From: JBBQXK01 sp038251625
GTDB lineage: Bacteria; Pseudomonadota; Alphaproteobacteria; Rhodobacterales; Rhodobacteraceae
DNA: 16,011 nucleotides
Direction of reading: 5' to 3'
Assembly (NCBI GenBank): GCA_038251625.1
Contig: JBBSBE010000091.1
Span: 1-16,011 of the forward strand
Both the position numbers and the translations under genes were made by a program. The notes below the pieces were generated by a model. The model saw nothing but the letters and a program-made list of their open reading frames with translations. It was not told where the DNA came from and searched no databases. Below are positions 6,858 through 13,990 of the stretch, one piece after another; positions within the stretch are counted from its first letter, which is position 1; each line of letters begins with the position of its first letter.

Positions 6858-7784
6858 ATGAACGATCGTTCCTTGCCTTCCCTCAGCGGCCTCTGGGCGG
6901 CCACCCCCACGCCCTTCGCGGGCGATGGCGCAGTGGATTGGGGTGCGTTGGCGGGCCATGTGGCAGGCTGGTCTTCAACCATCGGACTCGACGGGCTGAT
7001 CTTCGGTACCGATGCGGGCGAGGGCGCGGCGCTCGACCATGACGAACGCAAGCGGCTCTTTCAGGTGGCCGCCGCGGCGATGGCCGGGCGGGGTGGCGTC
7101 CTCCTCGATTGCAACGATCCCCATGAAGGCCGCATGACCGATCTGATGGCAGCGGCCACCGCGCTGTCCGCGCCTTGCCTTCTGGCCTTGCCCCGGCTGC
7201 CCGGCGCACGCGCGCAAGAGGCAACGCTTGTCGCATTCGTCACGCGTGCCGCCTGGGTGGCGCGGGCGGGTCTGGTCCTCGATATCCACCCCGGCGCGGG
7301 CTACCTTGTGGCTCCCCGGCTTGCCGCGCGTCTGGCCGGGGTGCCGGGCGTTATCGCCCTGCGATATGCCGCCCCGCCCCCCATGCGCGCCGAACTCGCA
7401 CGGCACCTGGGCGGTGGCATCCCCACCAGCGCGGGGGACGAGGCGCTGTGGCTGGACGAGATCGAAACCCTTGGCGCCACGCTGCACCTTGGCGGCCTTG
7501 CACCGCTCATGCTGCAATCCCCCGCCAGTCCGCGCGTCGCCGCCTATGCGACGGCAGCGCAGGCGGGCCGGATCGACGAGGCAAGGGCGATTCACGAAAC
7601 CCTTGCGCCGCTTCGCGCGGCGCTTGCCGCAGCCACGCCCGCCGAAAAGCCCGTTGCGGCGGCAAAGCACTGGCTGGCCCTGTTGGGCTATCCCTGTGGC
7701 CCGGTCCGCCCGCCATGGCTACCCCTGACGGCGCGCGAGGCGGCCCGGATCGAGGCCGCCTTCGCCGATCACGCGCCCGCCTAG
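6858..7784 (+). CDS. DapA/DHDPS-superfamily protein lacking canonical catalytic residues
   Basis: The 308-residue protein has the (beta/alpha)8 layout of the dihydrodipicolinate synthase / N-acetylneuraminate lyase family: ATPTPFAGDGAVDWGALAGH at the start, GTDAGEGAALDHDERKRLF where the family has GTTGE-x-x-x-L-x-x-x-E, and normal length. The key positions differ. The TTGE threonines align with D52-A53. The PYY tyrosine site reads PRL (residues 112-114). The Schiff-base lysine in the IKE strand aligns with R169 (VIALRYA). Ordinary aldolase chemistry is therefore doubtful and the substrate unknown. The ATG at 6858 lacks a visible Shine-Dalgarno but starts just before the conserved first strand. 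The frame reaches back to a TTG at 6765. Its TAG overlaps the convergent TetR stop in the sequence CTAG. Confidence 0.85.
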   Translation: MNDRSLPSLSGLWAATPTPFAGDGAVDWGALAGHVAGWSSTIGLDGLIFGTDAGEGAALDHDERKRLFQVAAAAMAGRGGVLLDCNDPHEGRMTDLMAAATALSAPCLLALPRLPGARAQEATLVAFVTRAAWVARAGLVLDIHPGAGYLVAPRLAARLAGVPGVIALRYAAPPPMRAELARHLGGGIPTSAGDEALWLDEIETLGATLHLGGLAPLMLQSPASPRVAAYATAAQAGRIDEARAIHETLAPLRAALAAATPAEKPVAAAKHWLALLGYPCGPVRPPWLPLTAREAARIEAAFADHAPA

Positions 7785-8353
7785 GCGCCAAGCGCCAGCG
7801 ACAGCATCCGCGCCATGACCGCCTGACCCGCCCGGTAAGCCTCGACCCCGGGGGCCGAGGTTTTCAGTCCCTTCAACCCTGCGATCACTGTCTCGGCCAC
7901 CGTCTTTGGGGAACCAAGTACCGCCCCCCGGGGCTGCGCCGCGATCCACCCGGCCAGAACGCCTGCCATCCGCGCCTCTGCCTTTGCCGCGATCTCCGCG
8001 CCCACCTCGAAGCCTGCGTCCAGAAGCTCGCGCCCGTGCGGCGATGTCAGCACCACCTCCATCAGCTTGCCGTCCTTGGCCGCGAACGCACGCATCAGCG
8101 CGGCTTCGCCCGCAGCCGGCTCCGCCAGGGCCGCGGTCATTCCGGCCAGACATTCATCAAAGTAGCGTACCAGAAGCGACCGGAAGATATCTTCCTTGCT
8201 GCGAAAATGCAGATAGAGCGCCGAGCGCGACATCCCCGCCCCGCGCGCGATATCCTCCATCGCCACGCGGCGGTATCCGTAGCCCGCAAAGGCACGGAAT
8301 GCCGCGTCAAGGATGGCATCCTGACGCTCTGCCTGGGGGGCCGCCTGATCCAT
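7781..8353 (-). CDS. TetR/AcrR-family transcriptional regulator
   Basis: The 190-residue protein (from ATG 8353) has a classic TetR N-terminal DNA-binding domain. Residues 10-30 form the first helix (RQDAILDAAFRAFAGYGYRR). The helix-turn-helix at 31-50 reads VAMEDIARGAGMSRSALYLH, followed by FRSKEDIFRSLL. The C-terminal ligand/dimerisation part (about 65-190) is divergent as usual, so the inducer cannot be predicted. It is divergent from the molybdenum hydroxylase operon across an 89-bp gap holding a perfect palindrome, so it probably represses that operon and itself. The frame also reaches an ATG at 8422. The start at 8353 fits the family better, but its only SD-like GGAGG is about 20 nt away. 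A leaderless message starting near 8353 is possible. Confidence 0.92.
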   Translation of the reverse strand: MDQAAPQAERQDAILDAAFRAFAGYGYRRVAMEDIARGAGMSRSALYLHFRSKEDIFRSLLVRYFDECLAGMTAALAEPAAGEAALMRAFAAKDGKLMEVVLTSPHGRELLDAGFEVGAEIAAKAEARMAGVLAGWIAAQPRGAVLGSPKTVAETVIAGLKGLKTSAPGVEAYRAGQAVMARMLSLALGA

Positions 8354-8381
8354 CGCGCGACATTTGCAAAAGCATCCTCCT

Positions 8382-8395
8382 CTGTCAATTGACAG
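8382..8395. promoter_or_regulatory. Palindromic operator overlapping divergent -35 elements
   Basis: CTGTCAATTGACAG is a perfect 14-bp palindrome between the TetR gene and the hydroxylase operon. It contains TTGACA on both strands (8389-8394 plus, 8388-8383 minus), so one bound dimer could block both -35 boxes. A further half site CTGTCA occurs at 8416-8421. Matching -10 boxes are weak in both directions. Size, symmetry and position fit a TetR-family operator; binding is inferred. Confidence 0.6.
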
Positions 8396-8442
8396 CCTGA
8401 CACTTTTCGCCCAATCTGTCATAGGATCACAGGAGGCCCCGC

Positions 8443-8910
8443 ATGCCCGTCACGCTTACCGTCAACGGCACCCCGCAAACGCTCGACCTTCCCGCTGACA
8501 TCCCGCTTCTCTGGGCGCTGCGCGACGGCCTCAATCTGACGGGCACCAAGTTCGGCTGCGGTATCGCGGCCTGCGGTGCCTGCACCGTCCACCTTGACGG
8601 CGTGGCCGTCAGGTCCTGCCAGACCGCGCTCGGCGATGCCGAAGGCGCCAGCATCACCACCATCGAAGGCCTGGGCACGCCGCAATCGCTGCACGCCATC
8701 CAGTCAGCATGGATCGAACACCAGGTCGCGCAATGCGGCTACTGCCAGTCGGGGCAGATCATGCAGGCGGCCTCGCTTCTGGCGGAAACCCCCGACCCCA
8801 CCGATGCCGATATCGACGACGCCATGCAGGGCAACCTTTGCCGCTGCGGCACCTATCCCCGGATCCGCGCGGCCATCCATACCGCCGCCGCCAAGCTGAA
8901 AGGCGCGTGA
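8443..8910 (+). CDS. Molybdenum hydroxylase [2Fe-2S] subunit (IorA-like)
   Basis: This is the small electron-transfer subunit of a xanthine-oxidase-family hydroxylase, most like isoquinoline 1-oxidoreductase alpha subunits. The 155 residues hold two [2Fe-2S] clusters. The plant-ferredoxin-type cluster uses C39, C44, C47 (CGIAACGACTVHLDG) and C59. The second, helical cluster uses C98, C101 (QCGYCQSGQ), C133 and C135 (LCRCG). All eight cysteines are present. AGGAGG sits 6 nt before the ATG, the strongest ribosome binding site in the window. Its stop is followed after one base by the start of the large subunit, so the two form an operon. No FAD subunit is present, which suggests electrons leave to a cytochrome or another membrane carrier. 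The physiological substrate cannot be read from sequence. Confidence 0.95.
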   Translation: MPVTLTVNGTPQTLDLPADIPLLWALRDGLNLTGTKFGCGIAACGACTVHLDGVAVRSCQTALGDAEGASITTIEGLGTPQSLHAIQSAWIEHQVAQCGYCQSGQIMQAASLLAETPDPTDADIDDAMQGNLCRCGTYPRIRAAIHTAAAKLKGA

Positions 8911-8911
8911 G

Positions 8912-11131
8912 ATGAGCACCATAGGCAAGATCGCCCGCCGTACCTTCCTTGTCGGCGCCGTGGCCATCGCGGGCGGGGCCGCCTTCGGCACCTACGCCTA
9001 TCGTCGCCCGTATCCGAACCCCCTGAAGGGCGATGCACTGACACCTTATGTCCTGATTGACACGAACGGCGTCACCATCATCGCGCCGCGCGCCGAAATG
9101 GGGCAGGGCATCCACACAACGCTTGCGGCCCTTGTCGCGGAAGAGCTGGACGTGGCCTGGGAAGACATCACCGTTCTCCACGGCCCTGCCGCCAAGGCCT
9201 ATTACAACGCCAGCCTTCTGGAAGAGATGGTTCCCTTCAAGCCCACCGATGATAGCTGGCTTGCCAACACCGCCCGTGCCGCAACCGAAATTCCGGGCAA
9301 GTTTCTGGGCATTCAGGCGACCGGCGGCTCAACCTCGATCCCGGACGGGTATGAAAAGATGCGCGCGGCCGGTGCGACCGCCCGCGCCGCGCTCATCGCA
9401 GCCGCCGCGCGCCGGTCGGGCCAGCCGGAAAGCGCGCTCAAGACAGATGCGGGCGCGGTCGTGCTGCCTGATGGCACGCGGCTTGCCTATACCGATCTTG
9501 CCGCCGATTCCGCCAGCGCGCCCTTGCCCGACACCCCGCCCCTGAAGCCGCAATCTGGCTGGAAACTTCTCGGCACATCTCTGCCGCGCGTGGACATGGT
9601 CGCCAAATCCACCGGCACCGCCGCCTATACCGCCGATATCCGCCTGCCCGGCATGGTTTTCGCCACCCTGCGCGCCAATCCCCATCGCGGCGCCCCGATC
9701 ACCCGCTTCGACGCCACCGCCGCCCGCGCCGTTCCGGGGGTGAAGGACGTGCTGGAAACGCCCTATGGCCTTGCCGTCATCGCCACCAACACCTGGGCCG
9801 CCTTCCAGGGCGCCGGGGCGCTGGATATCGACTGGGCCCCCGCCAGCTACACCCCCGACACCGCCGCGATGGAGGCCGAACTCGCCGCCGCCTTCACCGA
9901 AGGCGCGCAGGACAGCCGCCGCCGCAACGACGGCGACGTGGAGGCGACGCTGGCGCAAGGCACCACGCTCGAGGCCGAATACAACGTCCCCCACCTCGCC
10001 CATATGACGATGGAACCCCTTACCGCCGCTGCATGGCTGCAGGACGGGAAGCTCCAGATCTGGGCCGGAAACCAGTCGCCCGGCCTTGCCGTGGCGGCGG
10101 GGGCGCAGATCACCGGCCTTCCCGCCGACCAGATCGAGGTGCACACCCTTGTCATGGGCGGCGGTTTCGGACGCCGGGGCGAGATGGACTTCATCAAGCC
10201 CGCCATCGCGCTGGCCCAAGCCATGCCCGGCACCCCTGTCCTGCTGACATGGACGCGCGAGGAAGACACCGCGCACGATATGTACCGCCCCGCCGCAATG
10301 GCGCGTATCCGCGCGCGCCTCGACGGGCAGAAGATCGCGGCCTTCGATATCGGGGTCGCGGCGCCGTCCGTCTCTGCGGGCGCCTTCGGGCGCGCCGACA
10401 TCCCCGTTTTCGGCCCCGATCCCACACTGGTGCAGGGCCTCGCCGAAACCCCCTACACCGCGCCCGCCTTCCGCATCACCGCCTACCGCGCACCGACCAA
10501 CGTGCCCGTGGGCTTCTGGCGCTCGGTCGGGGCCTCGCAGAACGGCTTTTTCCTCGACAGCGCCATGGATGAACTGGCGCATCTGGCCGGGGCCGATCCG
10601 CTGGCCTTCCGGCTTGCCCATCTTGACCACGCGCCCAGCCGCGCGGTGGTCGAGGCTGTGGGCGAAGCCTCTGGCTGGGGCAGCACTGCCCCCGGTCGCG
10701 CCAAGGGCATCGCCTTTTGCTATTCCTTCGGCGTGCCCGTGGCCGAGGTGATCGAGGTGGCAGACACGCCTGATGGCATCCGCCTGACCGGCGCCTGGAT
10801 CGCCGCCGACCCCGGCATCGCGCTCGACCCTTCGATCATCGAGGCACAGCTTTCGGGCGCGATGATCTATGGCCTTTCTGCCGCGATCACCGGCAAGATC
10901 ACCTTTGCGGATGGCGCCGCCGAACAGAACAGCTTCCCCGACGCCGATCCCCTGCGCATGCCGCAATGCCCCCCCGTGACGGTCCGCATCCTGCAATCGG
11001 GCGGCCCGATCCGGGGCATAGGCGAGCCGGGCCTGCCCCCCGCCGCCCCCGCGCTGGCCAACGCCATCTTCGCGCTGACGGGCACACGCCACCGCCGCCT
11101 GCCGTTGAATGAGGCTGTGACCTTCGCCTGA
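8912..11131 (+). CDS. Molybdopterin-binding catalytic subunit of aldehyde/isoquinoline oxidoreductase (IorB-like), Tat-exported
   Basis: This is the 739-residue large subunit that binds the molybdenum cofactor and hydroxylates the substrate. The N-terminus is a Tat signal with R9-R10 (ARRTFLVG) and a hydrophobic stretch to about residue 27, predicting folded export to the periplasm. The small subunit has no signal and would travel with it. Landmarks are EMGQGIHTTLAALVAEELDV near residue 63, GGGFGRRGEMDF at 416-427 (cofactor binding), GFWRSVGASQNGFF near 530, and GIGEPG at 702-707. E705 there aligns with the catalytic glutamate of the family. Length matches one-chain IorB-type subunits, not the shorter CoxL type. 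No XdhC/CoxI-type cofactor-insertion gene is nearby. Regulation is probably by the divergent TetR protein. Confidence 0.94.
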   Translation: MSTIGKIARRTFLVGAVAIAGGAAFGTYAYRRPYPNPLKGDALTPYVLIDTNGVTIIAPRAEMGQGIHTTLAALVAEELDVAWEDITVLHGPAAKAYYNASLLEEMVPFKPTDDSWLANTARAATEIPGKFLGIQATGGSTSIPDGYEKMRAAGATARAALIAAAARRSGQPESALKTDAGAVVLPDGTRLAYTDLAADSASAPLPDTPPLKPQSGWKLLGTSLPRVDMVAKSTGTAAYTADIRLPGMVFATLRANPHRGAPITRFDATAARAVPGVKDVLETPYGLAVIATNTWAAFQGAGALDIDWAPASYTPDTAAMEAELAAAFTEGAQDSRRRNDGDVEATLAQGTTLEAEYNVPHLAHMTMEPLTAAAWLQDGKLQIWAGNQSPGLAVAAGAQITGLPADQIEVHTLVMGGGFGRRGEMDFIKPAIALAQAMPGTPVLLTWTREEDTAHDMYRPAAMARIRARLDGQKIAAFDIGVAAPSVSAGAFGRADIPVFGPDPTLVQGLAETPYTAPAFRITAYRAPTNVPVGFWRSVGASQNGFFLDSAMDELAHLAGADPLAFRLAHLDHAPSRAVVEAVGEASGWGSTAPGRAKGIAFCYSFGVPVAEVIEVADTPDGIRLTGAWIAADPGIALDPSIIEAQLSGAMIYGLSAAITGKITFADGAAEQNSFPDADPLRMPQCPPVTVRILQSGGPIRGIGEPGLPPAAPALANAIFALTGTRHRRLPLNEAVTFA

Positions 11132-11927
11132 CCGGGCGGCATCGGACCGAAACGAAAATGCGGTGCCCCATGCGGGCGCCGTCCGTTCCGCCCTGGAACA
11201 GCTTGTACGGGCAGGTGGGATCAAACCGGAAATCGTCGAACGCTATTCCGCGCAGATCAAGGCTCTGCAGCAAGATCCCCGATATCCGGGCCGGCGCGTT
11301 GCCCGCCTGCATGTACCCGATCGCGATAGGGCCTTCGGGATTGCGCGAACGCATGAACCGCGCCAGCGCATGCCCCTCGTCATCAAAAAAGATCAGGCTG
11401 AGCGACCCTTCCTCCTTGGTGCGCAAAATCGTCGCGTTCACGTCCTTATAGCGCGACAGCCCGTCGATCGCCGTGCGAAACGCCACATAGCACATCGGCT
11501 CGTCGAACAGGATCGCCAGGCTCCCGGTGCCCCCGTCCGCAATCACGTCGGGGCCAAGCGGCATCAACGCGTTGGACCGCCAGTGCCGATCCCACGCCAC
11601 CGCAAGGTTCTGCCGCGCCGCCCCGGCCACAATCCGCAGCGGCACGTCCGGTGTGCCCTCGTCCAGAACCTCATGCCAGACCAGCAGATCATCCTGCTTC
11701 GGCTTCAGCCGCTGCCCGCTGAACCGCTCTGCAAAGGCCACGCCCGGAAACCGCAGCACGCCGTCGATGATTTCCGCGGCGCGATCCTCAAAATCAAGGA
11801 CGGTCGGCGCGGCCAGCGCGACCTCGTCATAGTCGATCTCCTTGATCGACAGATGCTGTCCCGCGCTCGCGCCGGGCCAAAGCGGCAAAGAAGCCAGGGC
11901 GATACAGGCAAAGGCAACAGGTTTCAT
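10899..11927 (-). CDS. Predicted secreted protein of unknown function, 3' end antisense to the hydroxylase gene
   Basis: The first 265 residues look like a genuine exported protein. A Sec signal peptide (MKPVAFACIALASLPLW, cleavage likely after ASA at residue 22) is followed by a beta-rich domain. This holds a TVLDFEDRA motif, then GVAFAERFSGQ, GSLAILFDEP, and finally GIAFDDFRF near residues 228-235. That order resembles extracellular beta-sandwich proteins often found with sorting anchors, but I cannot name a family. From about residue 266 to 342 the frame lies antisense to the last 233 bp of the molybdopterin subunit gene. There it turns Arg/Gly/Pro-rich and looks like non-selected sequence. 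The true stop may have been lost, or the natural product simply ends near GGTDGARMGHRIF. No strong ribosome binding site is seen. Confidence 0.65.
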   Translation of the reverse strand: MKPVAFACIALASLPLWPGASAGQHLSIKEIDYDEVALAAPTVLDFEDRAAEIIDGVLRFPGVAFAERFSGQRLKPKQDDLLVWHEVLDEGTPDVPLRIVAGAARQNLAVAWDRHWRSNALMPLGPDVIADGGTGSLAILFDEPMCYVAFRTAIDGLSRYKDVNATILRTKEEGSLSLIFFDDEGHALARFMRSRNPEGPIAIGYMQAGNAPARISGILLQSLDLRGIAFDDFRFDPTCPYKLFQGGTDGARMGHRIFVSVRCRPVRRRSQPHSTAGGGGVCPSARRWRWPARGRRGAGPARLCPGSGRPIAGCGPSRGGIAACAGDRRRGSCSVRRRHPQR

Positions 11928-11948
11928 CCGGCGGTCCGTGTCATCATG

Positions 11949-12137
11949 TCATCTCGGCCTCTGGATCAGCGTACCCGCCAGAACGCGCTGCCGCACCATT
12001 TCTTGTGACGCCTGAACCATCCGTGATGTCGCGCGCCTGGCCTTGGGCGCGCTGTTCCCGCTGCCGCCGGACGCGCCTGTGCCATTCGCCTGAAAGCCGC
12101 GCAGGGTGGCGCCCCCGGGGGGGCCGCATACCCCCAT
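11949..12137 (-). CDS. Doubtful small ORF, 62 residues
   Basis: This small frame lies upstream of and on the same strand as the secreted-protein gene, 21 bp apart. GGGGAAG precedes its ATG by about 8 nt. The product begins MGVCGPPGGATLRGF and ends with a helix-like stretch (RMVQASQEMVRQRVLAG). Against it are the Gly-rich low-complexity first half, rare AGG/AGA codons, a C5G7 homopolymer tract (12112-12123), and no recognised family. It may be a small co-transcribed protein or chance. Confidence 0.22.
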   Translation of the reverse strand: MGVCGPPGGATLRGFQANGTGASGGSGNSAPKARRATSRMVQASQEMVRQRVLAGTLIQRPR

Positions 12138-12318
12138 GGTCACCGCTTCCCCGAACGGATGACCAAACCCTTGGGGATGTTTCTCCACGGCAGAAGGGCA
12201 GAAGCTTAAGCCTTCGTAAAAACGATCCTGCAAGCCGTTGATTCTATTGTGATGGAATCCTGTCCACACGTGCGACACCCATTTGCCGAACTCCCGCACA
12301 TCCGATAACCTCTGCCCC
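12138..12318. other. Gene-poor, AT-richer leader region before arfB
   Basis: I see no convincing gene in this stretch on either strand. It is the least GC-rich part of this end of the window, roughly 12195-12265, and presumably holds the arfB operon promoter. No clear -35/-10 pair stands out. TTAA-GCCTTCG-TAAA at 12206-12220 matches seven of eight CtrA consensus positions, but there is no flagellar or cell-cycle gene next to it. Confidence 0.4.
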
Positions 12319-12744
12319 ATGCTGCGGATCACCGACACCCTCTGTCTGGCCGATTGGGAACTTTCGGAAAGCTTCACCCGCAGCCAGGGGCCGGGCGGGC
12401 AGAACGTCAACAAGGTGGAAACCGCCGTCGAACTGCGGTTCGAGGCGGAACGATCCCCCCACCTGTCGCCACCCGTGAAGGCCCGTCTGAAACGCCTCGC
12501 CGGGCGGCGCTGGACGCTGGACGGCGCCATCGTGATCCGGGCCGAGGAAACGCGCAGCCAGACCCGCAACCGCGAACTGGCCCGCGAACGGCTGATCGAG
12601 ATGATCCGGCAGGCGCTCGTGGCCCCCAAGCGCCGTATCGCAACCAAGCCCACCTTGGGCAGCCAGCGCCGCCGCGTGGCCGCCAAGGTCCAGCGCGGGC
12701 AGGTCAAGGCCCTGCGGTCCGCCCCGGGAGCCGAAGATGACTGA
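12319..12744 (+). CDS. arfB: Alternative ribosome-rescue factor ArfB (YaeJ), peptidyl-tRNA hydrolase
   Basis: ArfB releases peptides from ribosomes stalled at the end of truncated mRNAs by hydrolysing peptidyl-tRNA in the P site. The 141 residues match the E. coli length (140). A class I release-factor core carries the catalytic GGQ at residues 26-28 within SQGPGGQNVNKVET, followed by RLKRLAGRRWTLDGAIVI. A basic C-terminal tail (KRRIATKPTLGSQRRRVAAK, then QRGQVKALR) is the part known to enter the empty mRNA channel. The stop-codon-recognition domains of full release factors are absent, as expected. The ATG at 12319 is chosen on homology; the frame reaches a TTG at 12283 and no good ribosome binding site is visible. 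Its 3' end overlaps the next gene by 8 bp. Confidence 0.93.
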   Translation: MLRITDTLCLADWELSESFTRSQGPGGQNVNKVETAVELRFEAERSPHLSPPVKARLKRLAGRRWTLDGAIVIRAEETRSQTRNRELARERLIEMIRQALVAPKRRIATKPTLGSQRRRVAAKVQRGQVKALRSAPGAEDD

Positions 12745-13990
12745 AACCATGGAAGCCCGCCGCGCCCGCCTGATGGGCCCCAACGTCCCCACCTTCTATC
12801 GCCACCCCGTGCACATCGTGAAAGGGCAGGGGGTCTGGCTCTGGGATGCGTCGGGCAAGCGCTACCTCGACTGCTACAACAACGTCCCCCACGTCGGCCA
12901 TTGCCACCCCAAGGTGGTCGGGGCCATCGCCGCGCAGGCCGCCACCCTCAACACCCACACCCGCTACCTGCACGACGGCGTGCTCGACTACATCGAACGG
13001 CTGACCGCGCGCCTGAACCACGGCATTTCACAGGCGATCATGGTCTGCACCGGCTCGGAAGCCAACGACATCGCGCTTCGAATGGCGCAGGCGGTGACGG
13101 GCAAGACGGGCATCATCGCGACTGACAACACCTATCACGGCAACACGATGGCGGTCAGCCAGCTTTCCTCGCGCCGCCCGCCCATCGGGGGCCGCTGGCC
13201 CAACATCCGCCTCGTCCCCGCGCCAGACAGTTTGCGCGCGCCCGACCCCGACGGCACCCTCTTCGCAGCCCACGTCGCGCGGGCGATCGCCGAGTTGGAG
13301 GACGCAGGCTTCGGCTTCTCTGCCCTCATGCTCTGCCCCGTCTTCGCCAACGAAGGCATCCCCACCGTTACCCCCGGCTTTCTAGGCTCCACCGCTGCCG
13401 CCGTCCGCGCCGCAGGCGGCCTGATGATCGCCGACGAGGTGCAGCCCGGTTTCGGCCGCGCCGGATCGCATTTCTGGGGCCACGACTGGCTGGGTGTCGC
13501 ACCCGACATCGTGACGGTCGGCAAGCCCATGGCCAACGGCCACCCCGTCGCCGCCGTGCTTGCCCGCCCCGACGTAATGGCGGCCTTCCGTGAGGCTTTC
13601 GGCTATTTCAACACCTTTGGTGGCAATCCCGTCTCCGCCGCCGCCTGCCTGGCCACCCTGCAGGTGATCGACGACGAGGGTTTGCAGGAAAACGCGGCGA
13701 AAACCTCCGCCTACATGGCCGAACGCCTGCGCGCGCTCCGCCACCCTATGCTTGCCGAAACCCGCAGCGCAGGCCTGTTCTTCGGCGCGGAATTCGTGAC
13801 CGATGACAAGATGACCCCCGCCACCGATTTCGTGGCCGATCTGGTCGAGGATATGGTGCAGCGCGGCTTCCTGATGAACCGCATCGGGCGGCACGGCAAC
13901 ACGCTGAAGATCCGCCCCCCCATGCCCTTCGGCATCGACCACGCCGACATGCTGATGGACGCGCTGGAAACCGCGCTCGCCGCCACATGA
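12737..13990 (+). CDS. Class III PLP enzyme of the AGXT2L-like phospho-lyase subfamily
   Basis: The 417-residue protein has the fold-type I PLP enzyme landmarks: GSEAND at 106-111, TYHGNT at 132-137, D233 in ADEVQPGFGRAG (ring nitrogen) and K263 in GKPMANGHPV (Schiff base). The motif YLDCYNNVPHVGHCHPKVV, the LNTHTRYLHD run, and FNTFGGNPVSAAACLATL are typical of the AGXT2L1/AGXT2L2 group. Those vertebrate enzymes eliminate phosphate and ammonia from phosphoethanolamine or 5-phosphohydroxylysine and do not transaminate. The downstream kinase, overlapping by ATGA, fits that reaction. GGGAG precedes the ATG by 6 nt inside arfB. Substrate is not predictable. An ordinary omega-aminotransferase is the alternative reading. 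Confidence 0.88.
   Translation: MTETMEARRARLMGPNVPTFYRHPVHIVKGQGVWLWDASGKRYLDCYNNVPHVGHCHPKVVGAIAAQAATLNTHTRYLHDGVLDYIERLTARLNHGISQAIMVCTGSEANDIALRMAQAVTGKTGIIATDNTYHGNTMAVSQLSSRRPPIGGRWPNIRLVPAPDSLRAPDPDGTLFAAHVARAIAELEDAGFGFSALMLCPVFANEGIPTVTPGFLGSTAAAVRAAGGLMIADEVQPGFGRAGSHFWGHDWLGVAPDIVTVGKPMANGHPVAAVLARPDVMAAFREAFGYFNTFGGNPVSAAACLATLQVIDDEGLQENAAKTSAYMAERLRALRHPMLAETRSAGLFFGAEFVTDDKMTPATDFVADLVEDMVQRGFLMNRIGRHGNTLKIRPPMPFGIDHADMLMDALETALAAT

Noticed and set aside
9329..11224. A long minus-strand open frame (about 631 codons) opposite the molybdopterin subunit gene
   Set aside because: The plus-strand frame has unmistakable family motifs throughout; the antisense product is Gly/Arg/His-rich and low in complexity.
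12106..12125. C5G7 self-complementary tract as a terminator
   Set aside because: The arms meet with no loop and no U-rich tail follows on either strand; it is more likely a simple homopolymer run.
12138..12792. Minus-strand frames opposite arfB
   Set aside because: They cover the conserved GGQ release-factor gene in antisense and show no recognisable protein. Only the short part 11949-12137 is kept, at low confidence.
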